Made by a program: the position numbers and the translations under genes. Positions 14,542-17,683 of a stretch of 17,683 nt of DNA are shown one piece after another. The stretch comes from an uncultured Lachnospiraceae bacterium (GTDB lineage Bacteria; Bacillota; Clostridia; Lachnospirales; Lachnospiraceae), in assembly GCA_910579325.1 (NCBI GenBank), contig CAJTTU010000036.1, positions 13,612 through 31,294 of the forward strand, in the 5' to 3' direction. The first letter of the stretch is position 1. Each line of letters begins with the position of its first letter. The notes beneath the pieces are model-generated. The model worked only from the letters and a program-made list of their open reading frames with translations. It searched no databases and had not been told where the DNA came from.

Positions 14542-15180
14542 ATGGAACGAGTGATTTGTCTGGCCATAGGCTACTGTTTCGGTTTGTTTCAGACCGGCTA
14601 TCTGTACGGAAAGCTGCACGGCAAGGATATCAGAAAGTATGGCAGCGGCAATTCCGGAAGTACGAATGTGCTGCGGGTGATGGGAAAAAAGGCGGGCGCG
14701 ATCGTGCTGGTGGGGGATGTGATGAAATGTATTCTCTCCTGCCTTGTGGCATGGCTGATCTTTCATAACAGAGCCGAGGCGGGGTTTGTCCGTCTGCTGG
14801 AGCTGTATGCGGCGGCCGGAGCGGTGCTGGGACACAATTTTCCCTTTTACATGCATTTTAAAGGGGGAAAGGGCGTGGCCTGCAGCGGCGGTCTGATTAT
14901 CGCAATGAGAGACTGGAGACTGTTTTTGATCTGTCTGGCAGTTTTTCTGGGCACGGTGCTGCTCACCCGGTTTGTATCCCTGGGTTCTATTCTGGGACTG
15001 ACCGCTTTTTTCGTGGTGTGGACGGCTTTGTGCGCCACAGGGGCGGTATCGCTGGGCGCTTATACGGTTGAGAGCTGTGTGGTCGTATTTCTGATGGCGG
15101 CGCTGGGGATCTGGCAGCATCGGACGAATATCGGGCGGCTTCTGCATGGAACGGAGAATAAGCTGTGGGGGAAGAAGTAA
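14542..15180 (+). CDS. plsY: Glycerol-3-phosphate acyltransferase PlsY
   Basis: This is a 212-residue polytopic membrane protein that acylates glycerol-3-phosphate with acyl-phosphate, the first step of phospholipid synthesis. Motif 1 is GSGNSGSTNVLR (34-45). Motif 2 is GHNFPFYMHFKGGKGVA (97-113), with the phosphate-binding GGKG. Motif 3 is TRFVSLGSI (about 147-155). GGGGAGG lies before the ATG. Serine replaces the commoner alanine in the GATN portion of motif 1, but the other key residues are kept. gpsA, which often follows in Firmicutes, is not next to it here. Confidence 0.95.
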   Translation: MERVICLAIGYCFGLFQTGYLYGKLHGKDIRKYGSGNSGSTNVLRVMGKKAGAIVLVGDVMKCILSCLVAWLIFHNRAEAGFVRLLELYAAAGAVLGHNFPFYMHFKGGKGVACSGGLIIAMRDWRLFLICLAVFLGTVLLTRFVSLGSILGLTAFFVVWTALCATGAVSLGAYTVESCVVVFLMAALGIWQHRTNIGRLLHGTENKLWGKK

Positions 15181-15200
15181 GTTTTCGAAGGCGGTTTTAC

Positions 15201-15206
15201 GGAGGG
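15201..15206 (+). promoter_or_regulatory. Ribosome binding site deciding a GTG start
   Basis: GGAGGG lies 5 nt before the in-frame GTG at 15212. The earlier ATG at 15146 lies within plsY and has no such site. The ATG at 15230 is 23 nt away. Confidence 0.6.
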
Positions 15207-15211
15207 AATTT

Positions 15212-16096
15212 GTGATACGGAACCGATTCATGAAAAAAAGGCAATGCAGCGTGTTTGGCGGTCTTTTCATATGCATATTGGTTATTCTTTTCGGATATTC
15301 GAAAAGATATGAAGAGCCAGGCTCTGAAGCTTATGTGCCGGAGAATCCTGGAGTGAAGGTGACTTTTTTTGACGTTGGAAAGGGCGACGCCATACTGATT
15401 GAAACCCGGGAGCATACGCTGCTGATCGACGCGGGATATGATAAAACCTATGGTGTCATCAGGGACTATTTTACAGAACAGAAGATAGAAAAACTGGACT
15501 ATCTGGTAATCACCCATTTTGACAAAGACCATGTGGGCGGGGCCGACCGGGTTATCAGCGACTTCGCGGTGGGAGAAATTCTGCAGCCTGATTATGAATC
15601 CGATGCGGGGCAGTATCAGGAATACTGCGCCGTTCTGGACGCGAAAGGGCTGCGGCCGGTTCCGGTGACTGAGTCGACGCGGTTTGCTCTGGACGGAGCG
15701 GACTTTTATATATATCCGCCTCAGAAAAAAACATACGAAGAGGAAGATAACGATTTTTCCCTGACAGTCAGCATGGTTTATGGAGAGAAGCGTTTTCTGT
15801 TTGCGGGAGACTGTGAGGAAGAACGCCTGGACGAACTTTTGGAGCAAACGGAATTTGATTTATCTCACGACGTGCTGAAGGTGCCGCATCATGGCAAAAA
15901 GGAGGATAATTCAGGAGAATTTCTGGAACGTGTTGCGCCGGACGCGGCGATTATTACCTGTTCTGAGGAAGAACCGGCAAATAATAAAATATGTAAGATT
16001 CTGAAAGAGCTGGGGGCGGAAGTCTATCTGACGTCGGATGGGACGATTACCTGTCTGTGCGACGGGAAAACCATTGAGATGAATGTATCCCCTTAA
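15212..16096 (+). CDS. Membrane-anchored ComEC/Rec2-like metallo-beta-lactamase-fold hydrolase
   Basis: This is a 294-residue protein starting at GTG. The hydrophobic helix at about 13-28 anchors it or acts as a signal. The MBL core has FFDVGKGDAILIET, LIDAGYD, THFDKDHVGG (101-110, metal residues H102, D104, D106, H107), FAGDCEEE and VPHHGKK. This order matches the C-terminal hydrolase domain of ComEC, but the competence channel domains are absent. Stand-alone proteins of this type act outside the membrane and may be nucleases or phosphodiesterases; the substrate is inferred. It follows plsY after 31 bp and converges on the transglutaminase gene. A longer start at 15146 would overlap plsY by 35 nt. 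Confidence 0.85.
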   Translation: MIRNRFMKKRQCSVFGGLFICILVILFGYSKRYEEPGSEAYVPENPGVKVTFFDVGKGDAILIETREHTLLIDAGYDKTYGVIRDYFTEQKIEKLDYLVITHFDKDHVGGADRVISDFAVGEILQPDYESDAGQYQEYCAVLDAKGLRPVPVTESTRFALDGADFYIYPPQKKTYEEEDNDFSLTVSMVYGEKRFLFAGDCEEERLDELLEQTEFDLSHDVLKVPHHGKKEDNSGEFLERVAPDAAIITCSEEEPANNKICKILKELGAEVYLTSDGTITCLCDGKTIEMNVSP

Positions 16097-16148
16097 AAGT
16101 TTTGCCAGCGATATTGAAGGGATTTTGGCGATCGGCATTCGCGGATGC

Positions 16149-17105
16149 TCAATAAGAATACTTCACCGTATAATGACTTCCGTCTCCGATATAAGCGTTT
16201 GCGCCGGCGCTGCCGCTGTGGGAGGCCAGCGTAGGATCCAGCAGATTCCAGGATTTTTCCCGAAGCCGGACAGCGTCGCCCGGTCGACCGGCTTCTTCGG
16301 AATAGACGCTGACCCAGGCGTGGAAGGCGTCGCCGACATAGCCGGTTTCCAGTTTTGCCGGAATGCCCCGGGACCGCAGCATCGCCGTCAGGACAGCGGC
16401 ATAATCAAAACAGATTCCTTTGCCCGATGTCAGGATTTCGTCCACATCGGGCAGATAACCGTAGGCCGCCTGAGCGGCTTTTTCCATATCATAAGAAATA
16501 TTCCGGCACACATAACGGTACAGAATGCCGACGGCTTCCGCATCCGAGCGGGTATCCGCGCAGAGCTGTTCACTGATGGAGGCGGCCAGGGAATCAGGGG
16601 TGAAGGAGACATATTGATTCGGATACAGAAACGGCAGAAATTCGTTTTGAAGCGTTACGGTGAGTTCTTCGGTGAATATAAGAATATAGGAATCGTCTTT
16701 GATCTGTTCATAGACGCGCAGTGAATAAATACCGTCGCCGGAGGAAAAGGGAAATACTTCGTATATCTGGTCTTTGGATAACAGATAGGTGTATGTCTGT
16801 CCTCCGGTTATCTCAAGTTGCAGCTTCACTTTTGGATTCTTCCCCATATACCGGACCATCACATAGCCTTCGTCGGTATGGGAGGCGTCCACGGATACCA
16901 GCTCCGATTCGTATACGACCGTTCCGTCGGCGGACGGAACCGGTATTTGGGGAGGCTGGCTTTGTGAAGCCGCGGCCCTGCCTGGAGTAATTGGGTTTTC
17001 ACCGGTGAAAAGAAGGGCGCAGAACAGAGCGATCAGAAAAAATCCTGGGGAGCGTAAAAATTTTCTTTTTAATACAGGTTTGTTTAAAATACTTTTGGGG
17101 TACAT
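16149..17105 (-). CDS. Exported transglutaminase-like protein
   Basis: This is a 318-residue protein. The N-terminus has basic residues and a hydrophobic helix (about 20-34), a signal or anchor. The central portion is a beta-rich domain with no clear name. The transglutaminase-like domain (about 170-318) has the catalytic cysteine in GKGICFDYA (C232), the histidine in FHAWVSV (H262) and the aspartate in NLLDPT (D290). Bacterial members are peptidases or cross-linking enzymes at the envelope. AGGAGG (17112-17117) lies 6 nt before the ATG at 17105 but only 3 nt before a TTG at 17108, so ATG is preferred. The triad is complete, so activity is likely; the substrate is unknown. Confidence 0.88.
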   Translation of the reverse strand: MYPKSILNKPVLKRKFLRSPGFFLIALFCALLFTGENPITPGRAAASQSQPPQIPVPSADGTVVYESELVSVDASHTDEGYVMVRYMGKNPKVKLQLEITGGQTYTYLLSKDQIYEVFPFSSGDGIYSLRVYEQIKDDSYILIFTEELTVTLQNEFLPFLYPNQYVSFTPDSLAASISEQLCADTRSDAEAVGILYRYVCRNISYDMEKAAQAAYGYLPDVDEILTSGKGICFDYAAVLTAMLRSRGIPAKLETGYVGDAFHAWVSVYSEEAGRPGDAVRLREKSWNLLDPTLASHSGSAGANAYIGDGSHYTVKYSY

Positions 17106-17265
17106 CAAGATCCTCCTGTTATTACGGATGCGTGCGCAAAAGCCAGGTGCGACGGGCTCTGGGCGAACGGTCAGATTGTGAAAAGCATTGAAGTTTTCAT
17201 ACTTGCCCTGGGAGGGGCGGAAATGAAAGCAGATGCGGTTATGGGATAAAAGCGAAAAAGAAACA

Positions 17266-17295
17266 GGTATATTTTACATATTTTAACATATTTTA
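17266..17295. repeat. Short AT-rich tandem repeat, 10-bp unit
   Basis: ACATATTTTA occurs twice in perfect tandem (17276-17285 and 17286-17295), preceded by a diverged copy (17266-17275). It lies about 160 bp upstream of the transglutaminase start and could be promoter or regulator DNA. It may also be simple AT-rich sequence. Confidence 0.4.
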
Positions 17296-17374
17296 TTTCG
17301 CTGCGCCAGTACTTTTTTGAATTTTTCACTGTTAAATTTTTTGCTACGGTGATCTGAAAAATTCGTATGGAATA

Positions 17375-17423
17375 AAAGGCCGTGCCAGATACCGGGATTT
17401 GTCCGGTATCTGACATGGCCTTT
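17375..17423 (-). terminator. Intrinsic terminator of the receiver-domain gene, possibly bidirectional
   Basis: A long hairpin is formed by AAAGGCC plus CAGATACCGG (left arm) and CCGGTATCTG plus GGCCTTT (right arm), with small mismatches between. On the minus strand the stem runs into CCTTTTATT, a fair T-run. It lies about 50 bp after the stop of the receiver gene. The plus strand gives GGCCTTTAT, a weaker T-run. Confidence 0.8.
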
Positions 17424-17473
17424 ATGAATGACGGTTATAAGTGATGGTTTATGAGTAATGGTTTCACAGTCCT

Positions 17474-17683
17474 TTATGGCTTTTTTCTGAGCCAGTAATC
17501 CATATGCTCCATCAGCTGCGGAATATCTAACGGCTTGGCGATATGTTCGTTCATTCCCGCATCCCGGACTGCGGCGATGTCGTCGGAGGAGACATTGGCG
17601 GACAGGGCGATGATGGGGATGGAGGCGGCGTCGGCTCTGGGCAGCTGGCGGATGGCCCGGGTGGCTTCGAAACCGTTCATAAC
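17474..17683 (-). CDS. Response-regulator receiver domain, C-terminal end (truncated by window)
   Basis: This is the last 69 codons; the frame stays open to the window edge. VMNGFEATRAIR is the stretch just after the phospho-acceptor, which would lie outside. IIALSAN carries the conserved serine, and HIAKPLD has the conserved lysine. The protein ends soon after the domain with LRKKP. Receivers ending this way with MNGFEATR usually close hybrid histidine kinases or multidomain sensors, which is the likeliest identity. A lone receiver protein is possible. Confidence 0.85.
   Translation of the reverse strand, partial: VMNGFEATRAIRQLPRADAASIPIIALSANVSSDDIAAVRDAGMNEHIAKPLDIPQLMEHMDYWLRKKP

Larger units (their letters stand above)
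17109..17473. other. Intergenic stretch between transglutaminase and receiver gene
   Basis: No credible gene was seen. It holds the transglutaminase ribosome binding site, an AT-rich repeat (17266-17295) and the terminator hairpin (17375-17423). A clear promoter for the transglutaminase was not found. Confidence 0.5.

Noticed and set aside
14515..15276. Minus-strand open frame of 253 codons over plsY
   Set aside because: Antisense shadow of plsY; no motif and an unnatural His/Gln-rich composition.

Overview
The window looks like a chromosome segment from a Clostridia member of the Lachnospiraceae type. The reasons are the order DUF512 radical-SAM protein, der, plsY, the AGGAGG-type ribosome binding sites, the moderately GC-rich core genes and the MBOAT plus SGNH surface-modification pair. 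No rRNA, tRNA, CRISPR array or intact transposase was seen.

Region 1 (1-1800) is an AT-rich accessory edge. It holds the C-terminal part of an ImmA/IrrE-type metallopeptidase, translationally coupled to a PIN-domain nuclease-like protein. On the opposite strand is a 59-codon gene remnant without a start. The flank then becomes AT-rich noncoding DNA with an inverted repeat, and a stand-alone PPP-type metallophosphatase follows (1806-2519). The layout suggests the end of an integrated element or a degraded island.

Region 2 (2537-8249, minus strand) is one potassium operon. The order of transcription is ktrB/trkH, ktrA/trkA, a small one-TM protein, kdpD, kdpE. No kdpFABC pump is in the window, so the KdpDE pair appears wired to a Ktr/Trk channel. 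KdpD carries a near-match to the c-di-AMP-binding motif described in Staphylococcus aureus KdpD. A cluster of TTTACA-like half-sites about 11 bp apart lies upstream of ktrB and is a candidate KdpE operator.

Region 3 (8648-10942, plus strand) is a two-gene module, an MBOAT acyltransferase and an exported SGNH hydrolase-like protein. It probably O-acetylates a cell-envelope polymer.

Region 4 (11013-16096, plus strand) starts with a good sigma-A promoter and a 13-bp leader hairpin. The DUF512 radical-SAM protein, a DUF1919 protein of different composition, the ribosome-assembly GTPase Der, the acyltransferase PlsY and a membrane-anchored ComEC-like metallo-beta-lactamase protein follow.

Region 5 (16149-17683, minus strand) holds an exported transglutaminase-like protein, a noncoding stretch with short AT repeats and a strong terminator, and the last 69 codons of a response-regulator receiver domain, probably the end of a hybrid histidine kinase, which runs off the window.
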